From NCBI GenBank assembly GCA_026004735.1, contig BPJS01000001.1:1922001-1986000 (forward strand): a DNA stretch of 64,000 nucleotides, written 5' to 3'. The notes beneath the pieces were generated by a model, which saw only the letters and a program-made list of their open reading frames with translations, made no database searches and was not told the origin of the DNA. The translations under genes were made by a program, and so were the position numbers. Source of the stretch: Isosphaeraceae bacterium. GTDB taxonomy: Bacteria > Planctomycetota > Planctomycetia > Isosphaerales > Isosphaeraceae. Positions 1 through 9,074 of this stretch are shown here, in pieces. Within the stretch, counting starts at the first letter, position 1. Each line of letters begins with the position of its first letter.

Positions 1-219
1 GACCGGACACGGATGAGGATGCGAACGCTGAGCGAGGCTGAGATTCGACGGTATGTCGATCGCGAACGCCCATGGGATTGCGCTGGGTCGTACAAGATCG
101 AGTCGCTGGGCATCAGCTTGTTTGAGGCAATCGAGGGTGGGGACCCGACGGCGATCGTCGGGCTGCCGCTAATGGCGGTCGCGCGGGCGTTGCGGCAGTT
201 CGGATTTGATGTTCCTTGA
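1..219 (+). CDS. maf: Maf-family nucleotide pyrophosphatase (C-terminal part)
   Basis: The 5' end lies outside the window; 72 residues of the C-terminal part are visible and the frame is open back to base 1. Maf proteins hydrolyse non-canonical or modified nucleoside triphosphates in the cytoplasm. The recognisable family signature is LSEAEI followed by a Y-V stretch, then PWDCAGSYKIES and a final block with GDPTAIVGLPL, ending in the usual short helix before the stop. Some annotations call this family septum formation inhibitor. The family call is firm; the exact substrate (dTTP/UTP or 7-methyl-GTP) cannot be told from this fragment. Confidence 0.9.
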   Translation, partial: DRTRMRMRTLSEAEIRRYVDRERPWDCAGSYKIESLGISLFEAIEGGDPTAIVGLPLMAVARALRQFGFDVP

Positions 220-323
220 GTGAAGGCGGTTGGTCCCTCGCTCGGTGGTCTGGGACTGGTTTATGATGCTCTGAGCGAACGGGGGACTATTCCGATTTGG
301 GTGGGTCGAGGCCGAGGCGCATC

Positions 324-1430
324 ATGGCCGAAGGGTCAAAAACGATCTTTCTGACTGGTGGTACGGGACTGGTTGGAAGCCATGCTGCCGAGGAAGCGAT
401 CCGGCGAGGGCACCGGGTTCGGGCGCTCGTGCGCTGCTCGAGCGACACGCGATTTCTGGACCGCTTGGGAGTCGAGAAGGTCGAGGGCGACCTGGCCGAT
501 GAAGCCGCGCTGCGTCGCGGAGTGGCCGGAGTCGACTGGGTGTTCAATTGTGCGGCCAAGGTGGGCGACTGGGGTGAGCTCGACGACTTTCGGACGTTGA
601 ATGTCGATGCGCTGCGGCTGCTTCTGGATGCGGCGGTCGAAGCCGGGGTGAAGCGTTTCGTCCACGTCTCGTCGCTGGGTGTGTACGAGGGGCGCGACCA
701 TGTCGGCACCGACGAGGCAGTTCTGCCCGCAATCGATTCGCTCGACGCGTACACCCGGTCCAAGACCGAGGCCGAAGTCCTCGCCCTGGCCTATACGGCC
801 AAGGGAAGCCCACTTTTGGATCGGCTCCCGTACGCCCGACTCGTGTTTGACCGCTCACCGCTCCCTGCCGAGCGGCGTCGCTTAGAGGTGGTCATCCTCC
901 GGCCGGGATTCATCTATGGGGAACGGGACCGGACGGTATTGCCGAAACTGCTGGGCCGGCTCCGTAGCCGCGTGTTTGCCTACTTTGGTTCGGGCGAACA
1001 GGTGCTCAATTGTATTTACGTTAAAAACCTGGTCCATGCGATTTTTCTGGCGGCGGAAGTTGAGGCGGCGGCGGGTGAGGTCTTCAACCTGACGGATGGG
1101 CTGCGGATTACCAAGCGTCACTTCGTCGGGACCGTCGCGGAGTTGGCCGGGTTGCCCCAACCCCGGCGCAAGATCCCGAAGTGGCTGGCCTATCAACTGG
1201 CTCGGTTGCTGGAGCGTCGCGCTCGACGGCGCGGAGCGACCGAACCTCCGCTGATCAATATGGCACGCTACAAGTTTCTGGCGCTCAACCTCGACTATTC
1301 GATCGACAAGGCGCGGCGGATCTTGGGATACCGTCCCCCGTATACCACGGATGAAGGGCTGCGAGCCTCAGTCGCCGATTTGTTGGCGAACGAACAATCT
1401 CAACCCCAACAGGAGGCCGTCGGAACATGA
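324..1430 (+). CDS. NAD(P)-dependent epimerase/dehydratase (extended SDR)
   Basis: A 368-residue cytoplasmic enzyme of the extended short-chain dehydrogenase/reductase class. It starts with the nucleotide-binding motif TGGTGLVGSH near residue 10. The catalytic Ser is in HVSSLGVY and the YxxxK pair is in YTRSKTEAE, about 150 residues in. Between YTRSK and LRPGFIYGE there is a longer than usual loop (LLDRLPYARLVFDRS). I chose the ATG at 324; an in-frame TTG at 297 would add nine residues that do not look like the family. Its stop overlaps the next gene's ATG by four bases (ATGA), so the two are probably translated together. The substrate (a nucleotide sugar, sterol-like or other hydroxy compound) is not predictable. 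Confidence 0.88.
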   Translation: MAEGSKTIFLTGGTGLVGSHAAEEAIRRGHRVRALVRCSSDTRFLDRLGVEKVEGDLADEAALRRGVAGVDWVFNCAAKVGDWGELDDFRTLNVDALRLLLDAAVEAGVKRFVHVSSLGVYEGRDHVGTDEAVLPAIDSLDAYTRSKTEAEVLALAYTAKGSPLLDRLPYARLVFDRSPLPAERRRLEVVILRPGFIYGERDRTVLPKLLGRLRSRVFAYFGSGEQVLNCIYVKNLVHAIFLAAEVEAAAGEVFNLTDGLRITKRHFVGTVAELAGLPQPRRKIPKWLAYQLARLLERRARRRGATEPPLINMARYKFLALNLDYSIDKARRILGYRPPYTTDEGLRASVADLLANEQSQPQQEAVGT

Positions 1431-1954
1431 GCGAACTGAACGGAAAACGTGTGGCCGTGTTGGTCGAGAAGTTCTATGAGGATCTGGAGCTCTGGTACCC
1501 CGTCTACCGGCTCCGAGAGGCAGGCTGCGAGGTCAAACTGGTTGGTCCACGAGCCGGAGAGACGTTTGCCTCGAAGCACGGTTATCCGGCGAAGTCGGAA
1601 GTGGCCGCCGCGGACGTTCGCGCCAGCGATCTGGACGCCATCATTATCCCGGGCGGCTACTCGCCCGACCACATGAGGCGTAGCCGCGCGATGGTCGAAC
1701 TGGTCACCGATGCCGCTCGTCAGGGCAAGATCCTGGCCGCGATCTGCCACGGCCCCTGGATGCTCTGCTCGGCCCGCTGCCTCCAAGGGCGCAAGGTCAC
1801 CGGGTTTTTCGCGATCCGTGACGATGTTGAAAACGCCGGCGGCATCTGGCAAGACGCCGCCTGCGTCCGCGACGGCAACCTCATCACCAGTCGCACCCCG
1901 GACGACCTGCCGGCGTTCATGGCGACGATTCTGGAAGCCCTACGCGAAGCCTGA
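1427..1954 (+). CDS. DJ-1/PfpI family protein (type 1 glutamine amidotransferase-like)
   Basis: A 175-residue protein of the PfpI/YhbO branch of the DJ-1 superfamily, linked to glyoxal/methylglyoxal protein or nucleotide deglycation and general stress defence. The nucleophile elbow AAICHGPWML holds the catalytic Cys near residue 105, followed by the usual His. IIIPGGYSPDHMR is the conserved upstream strand-loop. The start is well supported: AGGAGG lies about 10 bases before the ATG, which overlaps the stop of the SDR gene. Length is typical. Protease activity, the old name for the family, is doubtful. Confidence 0.92.
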   Translation: MSELNGKRVAVLVEKFYEDLELWYPVYRLREAGCEVKLVGPRAGETFASKHGYPAKSEVAAADVRASDLDAIIIPGGYSPDHMRRSRAMVELVTDAARQGKILAAICHGPWMLCSARCLQGRKVTGFFAIRDDVENAGGIWQDAACVRDGNLITSRTPDDLPAFMATILEALREA

Positions 1955-2097
1955 CCGCGAACGTATCCAGAAGCTCGCCGTGAAAGGCCCAAGCGCGAAT
2001 CGGCTCACGCGGCATCGGAGGCCAGGGCGATCCGCCGATGAGAACGCGCAGCCAGCCGGATCGGCCAGCGGCACGTTCAGGTTGGCTCGGCACATGC

Positions 2098-3258
2098 TCA
2101 GGCAGATCGCTCGCTCAGTCGGTCGGCCTGGATCAGTGCGGAGCGGATCATCATATATTCACTGATATTCTCTGCGGTAAGCAAACCGACGGTTCGGCCG
2201 CCCTCGACGACCCGCAGGCACGGTAGGCCGTTTTCGCGGAGGATCGTCACGGCGGAGACCAGCGGGGAGTCGGCGGCGACGGTGGGAACGTCGGGGATCT
2301 GGTGATCGCCGACCCGTGCCTCGCGGCCTCCGCTGGCCAGTCCGGCCAGGAGGGCGGCGCGGGTGAGTACGCCGGTGAAGTCCCCCCGGTCGGCAACCGG
2401 AAAATCTTGTTGCGAGCCGGCCAGCAGAATCTCGGCAGCATGGCCGAGCGTATCGTCGGGTGAGAGGGTGACGAAGTCGGTCATCATGGCGTCGCGCACC
2501 CGCACGCCGCGGAGCGCAAGCCGCTCGCCAACCACCGCCGCCTCATTGTTAGCGCCGATCCAGACGAACAGGGCGATCAGGATCAGGAACGGGTTGGACT
2601 GGAGGCCGATGAAGACGAAAAGGATGGCCATCAACTGGCCGATTCGGGCCGCGATTTCGGTGGCGCGGCCATAGTCCATGGTCATCGCCAAGAGCGAGCG
2701 CAGGACGCGACCGCCGTCCATTGGAAACGCCGGCAGCAGGTTGAACAGAACGAGGCTGATGTTGACCAGGAACAGGCGGTCGAGGAAGCCGCCCTTGAGC
2801 AGCAGGCGTTCGTCAGAGACGTCGACGTTGATTCGCGCTCCGATCAGGTAGAGGATCGCGGCGATCAGGACGTTGACGGCCGGGCCGGCCAGCGCGACGA
2901 CAAATTCTTCCCAAGGCCGTTCGGGGATCTTGCGGAGCCGGGCGACCCCGCCGATCGGCAGCAGGGTGATGTCCGAAGTCTTGACCCCGTAACGGAGCGC
3001 CGCCAGCGCATGGCCGAGTTCGTGCAGCACCACGCAGCCAAACAGGGCCAGAACAAAGCCGATCTGGCCGATGACGACGCTGGATGGCTCGCCCGAGAGC
3101 AGCCCCGACAGGGCGATCCAGAGAATCAGGATCCAGAACGTCCAGTGGACGTAAATCGGGATCCCAAAAACCGAGCCAAGGCGGAGCGAGAACGAGAAGC
3201 CCTGTTGGGCGGGCGCCGGCTGGGGGCGCTGGACTGGAGGCGGAGCAAGGGAACTCAT
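2098..3258 (-). CDS. Site-2-type zinc metalloprotease with CBS pair (M50, Rip3/SpoIVFB-like)
   Basis: A 386-residue polytopic membrane protease. The zinc-binding motif HELGH sits in a membrane segment near residue 85, and the third ligand lies in the second conserved motif, FPMDGGRVLRS, near residue 180. At least five hydrophobic segments cover residues 30-240. From about residue 255 there are two CBS modules (VRDAMMTDFVTL and a second one ending VGLLTAENISEYMM), which in relatives bind adenylates and may gate the protease. Family members cut membrane-embedded anti-sigma factors or precursors. No obvious substrate gene is next to it. The gene stands alone, facing the PfpI gene tail to tail. 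Confidence 0.93.
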   Translation of the reverse strand: MSSLAPPPVQRPQPAPAQQGFSFSLRLGSVFGIPIYVHWTFWILILWIALSGLLSGEPSSVVIGQIGFVLALFGCVVLHELGHALAALRYGVKTSDITLLPIGGVARLRKIPERPWEEFVVALAGPAVNVLIAAILYLIGARINVDVSDERLLLKGGFLDRLFLVNISLVLFNLLPAFPMDGGRVLRSLLAMTMDYGRATEIAARIGQLMAILFVFIGLQSNPFLILIALFVWIGANNEAAVVGERLALRGVRVRDAMMTDFVTLSPDDTLGHAAEILLAGSQQDFPVADRGDFTGVLTRAALLAGLASGGREARVGDHQIPDVPTVAADSPLVSAVTILRENGLPCLRVVEGGRTVGLLTAENISEYMMIRSALIQADRLSERSA

Positions 3259-3508
3259 CGGGGGATGACCTGGAAATGAATTGTTTGATGCGAAGAACGG
3301 ATTTTACCGGAAGGAATTCCGAATCCCAGCTCGCCAGCGACGCGCGGCGGTCCGGAGCGGTCCTGGGTGGGTCGCAAAGGGCGCGGGAGGAGCAGGCAGG
3401 GCATCGCCTCCCGATCGCCGCCCCCAACCCCGGACCGCGGCTCTGTCGGGTCGGATGGCTCTGGTCCGATCGGCGAAATGGCGGATGAGTCGGAAGCGTT
3501 CGGGTCGT

Positions 3509-4825
<1,317 letters not shown>

Positions 4826-5086
4826 CGGGTTACTCGCGATAAGGGATGCGACGGCGCGGTTGGCCGTCAACGCTTCCAGACTAGAGACGGTTTTCGTGCG
4901 GCTCAAGTCGGAGCCGACCGAGGGCGGAACAGGGTGGAACGCGGGGTCGTTTCGCGGGTAGTCTGGGAGTAATGACGCCGTAAGGGCCGCTCACGAGGCC
5001 CCGAGTCCCAAGGCCGACCGGGTGGACTGGTCACTCGGGCCGGATCTCGGCGGGCCGACGGCCCCTTGGCGCCGAAAGGTGCGACG

Positions 5087-5470
5087 ATGGGATCCACGTT
5101 GAAGCCCAACGAATTGAACGCGTACCGGGAGGCTCTCGAGGACCTGCAAGCCCGGCTTCGGGGCGACGTCCGGCAGATGAGCGACGAGGCGCTTCGGGCC
5201 AATGGCTCGGATCGTAACGGAAACCTTTCGAACCTGCCCCTGCACATGGCCGACGTAGGGACCGACAACTTCGAGCAGGAGTTCACGATCGGATTGATCG
5301 AGAGCGAGGAAGAGACGCTCGAAGAAATCGGTGCCGCGCTGCGGCGTCTCGACGCCGGGACATACGGGATCTGCGAAGACTGCGGCCAACCGATCGCCAG
5401 GCCGCGGTTGCAGGCCTTGCCGTACACGCGTTACTGCATCGAATGCGCCCGCAAGCGGGAGCATGGCTGA
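5087..5470 (+). CDS. DksA/TraR-type C4 zinc-finger protein
   Basis: A 127-residue relative of DksA/TraR and of the YteA-like group. The first half is an acidic helical hairpin (EALEDLQARLRGDV, then EEETLEEIGAAL). The C-terminal zinc finger is CEDCG, 17 residues, then CIEC. The family binds RNA polymerase through the secondary channel or acts as a general regulator. I chose the ATG at 5087; an upstream TTG at 5066 is in frame but is not preceded by a convincing ribosome binding site. The stop overlaps the start of lspA by eight bases, a pairing that suggests one transcript. I have not assigned it as true DksA because the coiled-coil tip is not clearly matched. Confidence 0.9.
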   Translation: MGSTLKPNELNAYREALEDLQARLRGDVRQMSDEALRANGSDRNGNLSNLPLHMADVGTDNFEQEFTIGLIESEEETLEEIGAALRRLDAGTYGICEDCGQPIARPRLQALPYTRYCIECARKREHG

Positions 5471-6059
5471 GATGGGCCGGCAGCGCGTCGGCCCGATCTC
5501 CTGGATCGTTTTCTGGGGCATCGCGCTGATCGGCTGCGCGTTCGACCTGGCCACCAAGCATCTGGTCTTCTCCCGGGTCGCGGTGGGCGAAGTGCGGCCG
5601 GTCATCGAGGACGTGCTGGAGATCCAGCCATCGCGGAACACCGGCGCCCTGTGGGGGCTAGGGCAAGACCTTCCTCAGAGCAGCCGAATCTTCGCCGGTC
5701 TGTCGATCGCCGCCGGCGTCGCCATGGTCTGGTGGCTGTTCATCCACGGCGCAGGCCGCGACCTGGCCCTTTGCACCGCCCTGGGGCTGGTGATGGCCGG
5801 CGCCCTGGGCAATTGCTACGACCGGATCCGATTCGGATACGTTCGGGATTTCGTCCATCTGCACATCGACGCACTCCGCATCGACTTCGCCATTTTCAAC
5901 TTCGCGGACAATATGCTCGTTCTGGGAGCGCTGTTGCTCATCGTGCTGGCCTTGCGGCCCGAGGACGAAGCCGCCGAAGCACACCGCAGCGGCGAGCCCG
6001 GGCCAGAGTCGGCAGCTCGGGAAACGAGCGCGGGCGAACCCGCCGGTCAAACGTCGTAA
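5463..6059 (+). CDS. lspA: Lipoprotein signal peptidase (signal peptidase II)
   Basis: An inner-membrane aspartic peptidase of 198 residues that removes signal peptides from diacylglyceryl-modified prolipoproteins. The four conserved boxes are present: FDLATKHLV, SRNTGALWGLG, GNCYDRIRFGYVRDFV (first catalytic Asp) and FNFADN (second catalytic Asp). Four hydrophobic segments are visible. The ATG at 5463 sits inside the end of the DksA-like gene; the longer upstream frame is a shadow of that gene. A hydrophilic tail of about 35 residues follows the last helix, longer than in E. coli. The last 13 bases overlap the 3' end of glnA on the other strand. It would process the lipoprotein encoded near 60 kb. 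Confidence 0.95.
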   Translation: MAEMGRQRVGPISWIVFWGIALIGCAFDLATKHLVFSRVAVGEVRPVIEDVLEIQPSRNTGALWGLGQDLPQSSRIFAGLSIAAGVAMVWWLFIHGAGRDLALCTALGLVMAGALGNCYDRIRFGYVRDFVHLHIDALRIDFAIFNFADNMLVLGALLLIVLALRPEDEAAEAHRSGEPGPESAARETSAGEPAGQTS

Positions 6060-7459
6060 TAGAGGACGAACTCGTAGGGGTGGGGCCGGGTCCGAATCGC
6101 CTCGACCTCGTGGGTCTGCTTGTACCAGATCCAGGTGTCGATCACGTCTTCGGTGAACACGTCGCCGCGGAGCAGGAAGTCGTGGTCGCGGCGAAGCGCG
6201 TCTAGGGACTCCTCGAGGCTCCGCGGCGTTTCGGGGACGCCGCTGAGTTCCTCGGGAGGCAGGTCGTAGATGTCTTTGTCGAGCGGGTCGCCGGGGTAAA
6301 TTCGATTTTGGATCCCATCCAGGGCGGCCATGAGCATCGCCGAGAAGAGCAGGTAGGGGTTGGCGGCCGCGTCCGGGGCGCGAAACTCGATCCGCCGCTG
6401 GCGGGCGCTGGGGCTGTAGACCGGGATCCGGATGACCGCCGTGCGGTTGCGGCGGCTGTAGGCCAGTTTGGTGGGGGCCTCGAAGCCGGGAACGAGCCGC
6501 TTGTAGCTGTTGGTCGTCGGGTTGGCAAACGCGCACAAGGCCGCGGCGTGGCGGAGCAGGCCGCCGATGGCGTGCAACGCCAGGTCGCTCAGGTCGGCGT
6601 AGCCGGCGCCGGCCAGGAGGGGCTGATCGTCCTTCCAGAGGGTCAAATGGGTGTGCATGCCCGAACCGTTATCGCCGTAGATCGGCTTGGGCAGGAACGT
6701 CGCCGTACGGCCGTGACGCCGGGCGGCGTTGCGGATCACGTATTTGGCCAGCATCACCCGGTCGGCGGCTTCGACCAGGCTCGCCTCGACCAGGTCGATC
6801 TCGCACTGACCGCCGGTCGCCACCTCGTGGTAGTGCGCGGCGATCGGAATCCCGCATTCCTGAAGGATTTGAGCCATTTCGGTCCGCAGGTCGGCCAGGC
6901 TGTCGGTCGGCGGTACCGGAAAGTAGCCCAGTCCGGTGCGGGGCTTGTAGCCCAGGTTGGGATTTTCGACCCGTCCGCGGTTCCACGCTCCCTCGACCGA
7001 ATCGACCACATGGAACGCCTGGTGGCCGGCGTGGTCGAACCGGACGTCATCGAAGACGAAGAATTCCAGCTCGGGAGCAATTTGGCAGGTATCGGCGATG
7101 CCGGTCGCCCGCATGTAGTTGACGGCCTTGCGGGCGATGTTGCGCGGGTCGCGAGTGTAATCTTGACGAGTGATCGGGTCGTGGATGTTGCAGATCATCG
7201 TCAGGGTCGGCCGGGTAGCGAACGGGTCGATCAACGCCGTTTCCGGCTGGGGCACGACCAGCAGGTCGGCCTCGTTGATGGCTCGCCACCCGACCACACT
7301 CGAGCCATCGAAGCCCAAGCCCTCTTCAAACGTCGCCTCGGACAGCGAGTCGGCCGGAACCGCAAAATGCTGCCAGACGCCGGGAAAGTCCATAAACCGA
7401 AAGTCGACCGCGGCCACTTCGCGCTGACGGATCAGGGCAAGCACTTCGCGTGGGGTCAA
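6047..7459 (-). CDS. glnA: Glutamine synthetase, type I
   Basis: Makes glutamine from glutamate, ammonia and ATP in the cytoplasm as a dodecamer. Typical blocks are VDFRFMDFPGVWQ at the N terminus, EGLGFDGSSVVGW, APELEFFVFDD, NGSGMHTHLTLW, NPTTNSYKRLVPGFEAP and the terminal LYYDV. The DIYDLPPEE region carries the Tyr that is adenylylated in the GSI-beta group. A GTG at 7516 is the longest start, but a TTG at 7459 gives 470 residues beginning like the family (TPREVLALI) with AGGA nine bases upstream, so I prefer it. The 3' end overlaps lspA tail to tail by 13 bases. Confidence 0.96.
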   Translation of the reverse strand: MTPREVLALIRQREVAAVDFRFMDFPGVWQHFAVPADSLSEATFEEGLGFDGSSVVGWRAINEADLLVVPQPETALIDPFATRPTLTMICNIHDPITRQDYTRDPRNIARKAVNYMRATGIADTCQIAPELEFFVFDDVRFDHAGHQAFHVVDSVEGAWNRGRVENPNLGYKPRTGLGYFPVPPTDSLADLRTEMAQILQECGIPIAAHYHEVATGGQCEIDLVEASLVEAADRVMLAKYVIRNAARRHGRTATFLPKPIYGDNGSGMHTHLTLWKDDQPLLAGAGYADLSDLALHAIGGLLRHAAALCAFANPTTNSYKRLVPGFEAPTKLAYSRRNRTAVIRIPVYSPSARQRRIEFRAPDAAANPYLLFSAMLMAALDGIQNRIYPGDPLDKDIYDLPPEELSGVPETPRSLEESLDALRRDHDFLLRGDVFTEDVIDTWIWYKQTHEVEAIRTRPHPYEFVLYYDV

Positions 7460-8468
7460 GGCCTTCAATCCTGATTGTGGGAACCGAAACCAGCCAGCCG
7501 GACCCGAGCCAGGCACATCACCGCCAGCTCGTGTCGGCCCCGTGACGTGTCAACAGCCTAGCGGCGGACCCGTCCCTTCGCCAGTTCGAGGCCGGCGCGG
7601 AATCGACTCCGACCTACCAGCGGCTTCGCCCAGCGGTCGCGACCTTCTCCCGACCGCGACCACCCCTTGGTGATCGAGCCGGCGAGCGACCCGCTGAGGG
7701 TTTGTGCTCAGCCGAGGCCCTCGGCTCCGGAGTCTCCTGGCGGAGCGATTCCCTCGGCCGCCCCAGGTTCGGCCTAGTTCGCAGACCCGAATACTCCGAG
7801 AACAAGCGGCGTCGTGAGCCTCCCGGCTGTCTCCGGGATCGGCAGACTCCAAGGTCCGAAATCACCAAGAAACCGATTCCAGGCGCTGCTCGATCTCGTC
7901 AGGGCCTGCGTCACAATCCTGCCGACACCGACCGACGCTCAATGCAGCGCTCGCATACCAGGGAGCTTTCTCCCTGATTGTCTTTTGCGAAGGGCCTGTA
8001 TCGATCACGCTCCAGAGAGCGGATTGACCATCCGGAATCGTTGTACTTCCGCCCGTCGCTGCCCACGGCAGGCACTTGGGCCAATCCCGGCTTGCTCGGG
8101 TCCGAGGCCTCCGTCGGCTGACATCGCCCTGGGCCGCCGCCGGGCAGCTTCGGCAGAGCCGCGTGTGTGGGCTCCATTGTCTACCCGATCGACGCATAGG
8201 GGGATTGGATCGGTCACGAGCGACTCAACGCGTTGGCTCGGGTCGGCACGAACCGCGAGATCGGTTTCAAACCGATGGCCGGATCCAAGCGGCGAGGCAT
8301 CTGTCCGGTTCGCTCTGCCGTTGGCCGGGGAAGGGTCGGATACTGCCGGAGGTTGCCGCAAGCGTTGTGACGTGAGACAGGTCGCGGCGAGCGGCCCGAC
8401 AGGCTGGCGAACAGCGTGATTCGGATCGTAGCGTCGTTGTCCGAGCCCAACCGTTGGGCAGTCAAACA
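7460..8468. other. Long stretch without a convincing gene
   Basis: About 1 kb between glnA and tRNA-Ser. Open frames exist on both strands (for example 7814-8419 plus and 7550-7852 minus), but their translations are rich in Arg, Ser and Pro, match nothing I know, and one minus frame (8005-8550) runs through the tRNA. The part beside glnA should hold its promoter. A stem-loop near 7959-7976 is listed separately. I found no match by eye to RNase P RNA, tmRNA or SRP RNA signatures. Confidence 0.6.
7959..7985 (+). terminator. Stem-loop followed by a T-rich run
   Basis: A perfect 7-bp stem (CAGGGAG/CTCCCTG) with a 4-base loop, followed by ATTGTCTTTTG. On the plus strand this resembles an intrinsic terminator, although no convincing gene ends upstream of it. 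It could end a small untranslated transcript. Confidence 0.4.
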
Positions 8469-8556
8469 CGGAGGGGGTGGGATTCGAACCCACGGACAGG
8501 CGGAGCCTGTCAGCGGTTTTCAAGACCGCCCCGTTCAACCACTCCGGCACCCCTCC
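8469..8556 (-). tRNA. tRNA-Ser (anticodon UGA)
   Basis: An 88-base tRNA on the minus strand. The acceptor stem GGAGGGG pairs with CCCCTCC, with G as discriminator base. The anticodon loop CTTGAAA gives UGA, which reads UCA and related serine codons. The T arm is GTGGG-TTCGAAT-CCCAC and there is a long variable arm (ACAGGC...GCCTGT), as expected for tRNA-Ser. The 3' CCA is not encoded; the genome continues TGT. The 5' end begins only nine bases after the stop codon of the nuclease-domain gene, so it may be cut from that gene's transcript. Confidence 0.97.
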
Positions 8557-8565
8557 CGAAATAGA

Positions 8566-8961
8566 CTAGAGTATGGCCTCGTCGATCACATCCTCAGCGA
8601 CGTAGATCGGCACGTCGACCGTGACGGCCAGGGCAATCGCGTCGCTCGGGCGGCTATCGACCTCGATCAGCTCTCCATCCTGCCGGATGCGTATTTTGGC
8701 AAAATAGGTGTGATCGCGAAGTTCATTGATGTAGACATCCTGAACTTCACCCCCGAGCAGCTCGATCGCGTTGGCTAGAAGGTCGTGGGTCAGTGGGCGG
8801 GGAGTCTGTTGGCGGCGGACGCGGCGATCGATGCTCGTGGCTTCGAAGATGCCGATCACGATCGGGAAGGCCCGCTCGCCATCGACCTCCTTCAAGAAGA
8901 TGATTTGTTGTTCATTGTTGTCGCTGATAATGATGCGCGTCAATTCCATTTGGACGGGCAC
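8566..8961 (-). CDS. Bifunctional nuclease domain (BFN/DUF151) protein
   Basis: A 131-residue cytoplasmic protein built almost wholly of one BFN/DUF151 domain. Conserved blocks are QQIIFLKEVDG, FPIVIGIFEATSIDRR, the LTHDLLANAI helix, and VDSRPSDAIALAV. Members have been reported to have DNase/RNase activity, but the role in bacteria is poorly known. I chose the GTG at 8961 because TGAGGA precedes it by seven bases; ATGs at 9015 and 8949 are alternatives. It lies downstream of valS in the same direction and directly upstream of tRNA-Ser. Confidence 0.9.
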   Translation of the reverse strand: MPVQMELTRIIISDNNEQQIIFLKEVDGERAFPIVIGIFEATSIDRRVRRQQTPRPLTHDLLANAIELLGGEVQDVYINELRDHTYFAKIRIRQDGELIEVDSRPSDAIALAVTVDVPIYVAEDVIDEAIL

Positions 8962-9074
8962 GACGCGGTCCTCAGCAAGGTGTTCAGACGGCCGGCGAAG
9001 CCCAGCCGGCGGCACATAAACGATCTTAGGTCGGTAGAGTCGGTGGCGTCAACGAGCCGACTGGAGCGGGCGGT

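Noticed and set aside
6308..7474. 388-codon plus-strand frame opposite glnA
   Set aside because: Antisense to a well-supported glutamine synthetase.
8005..8550. 181-codon minus-strand frame
   Set aside because: It runs through the tRNA-Ser gene and has no recognisable domain.
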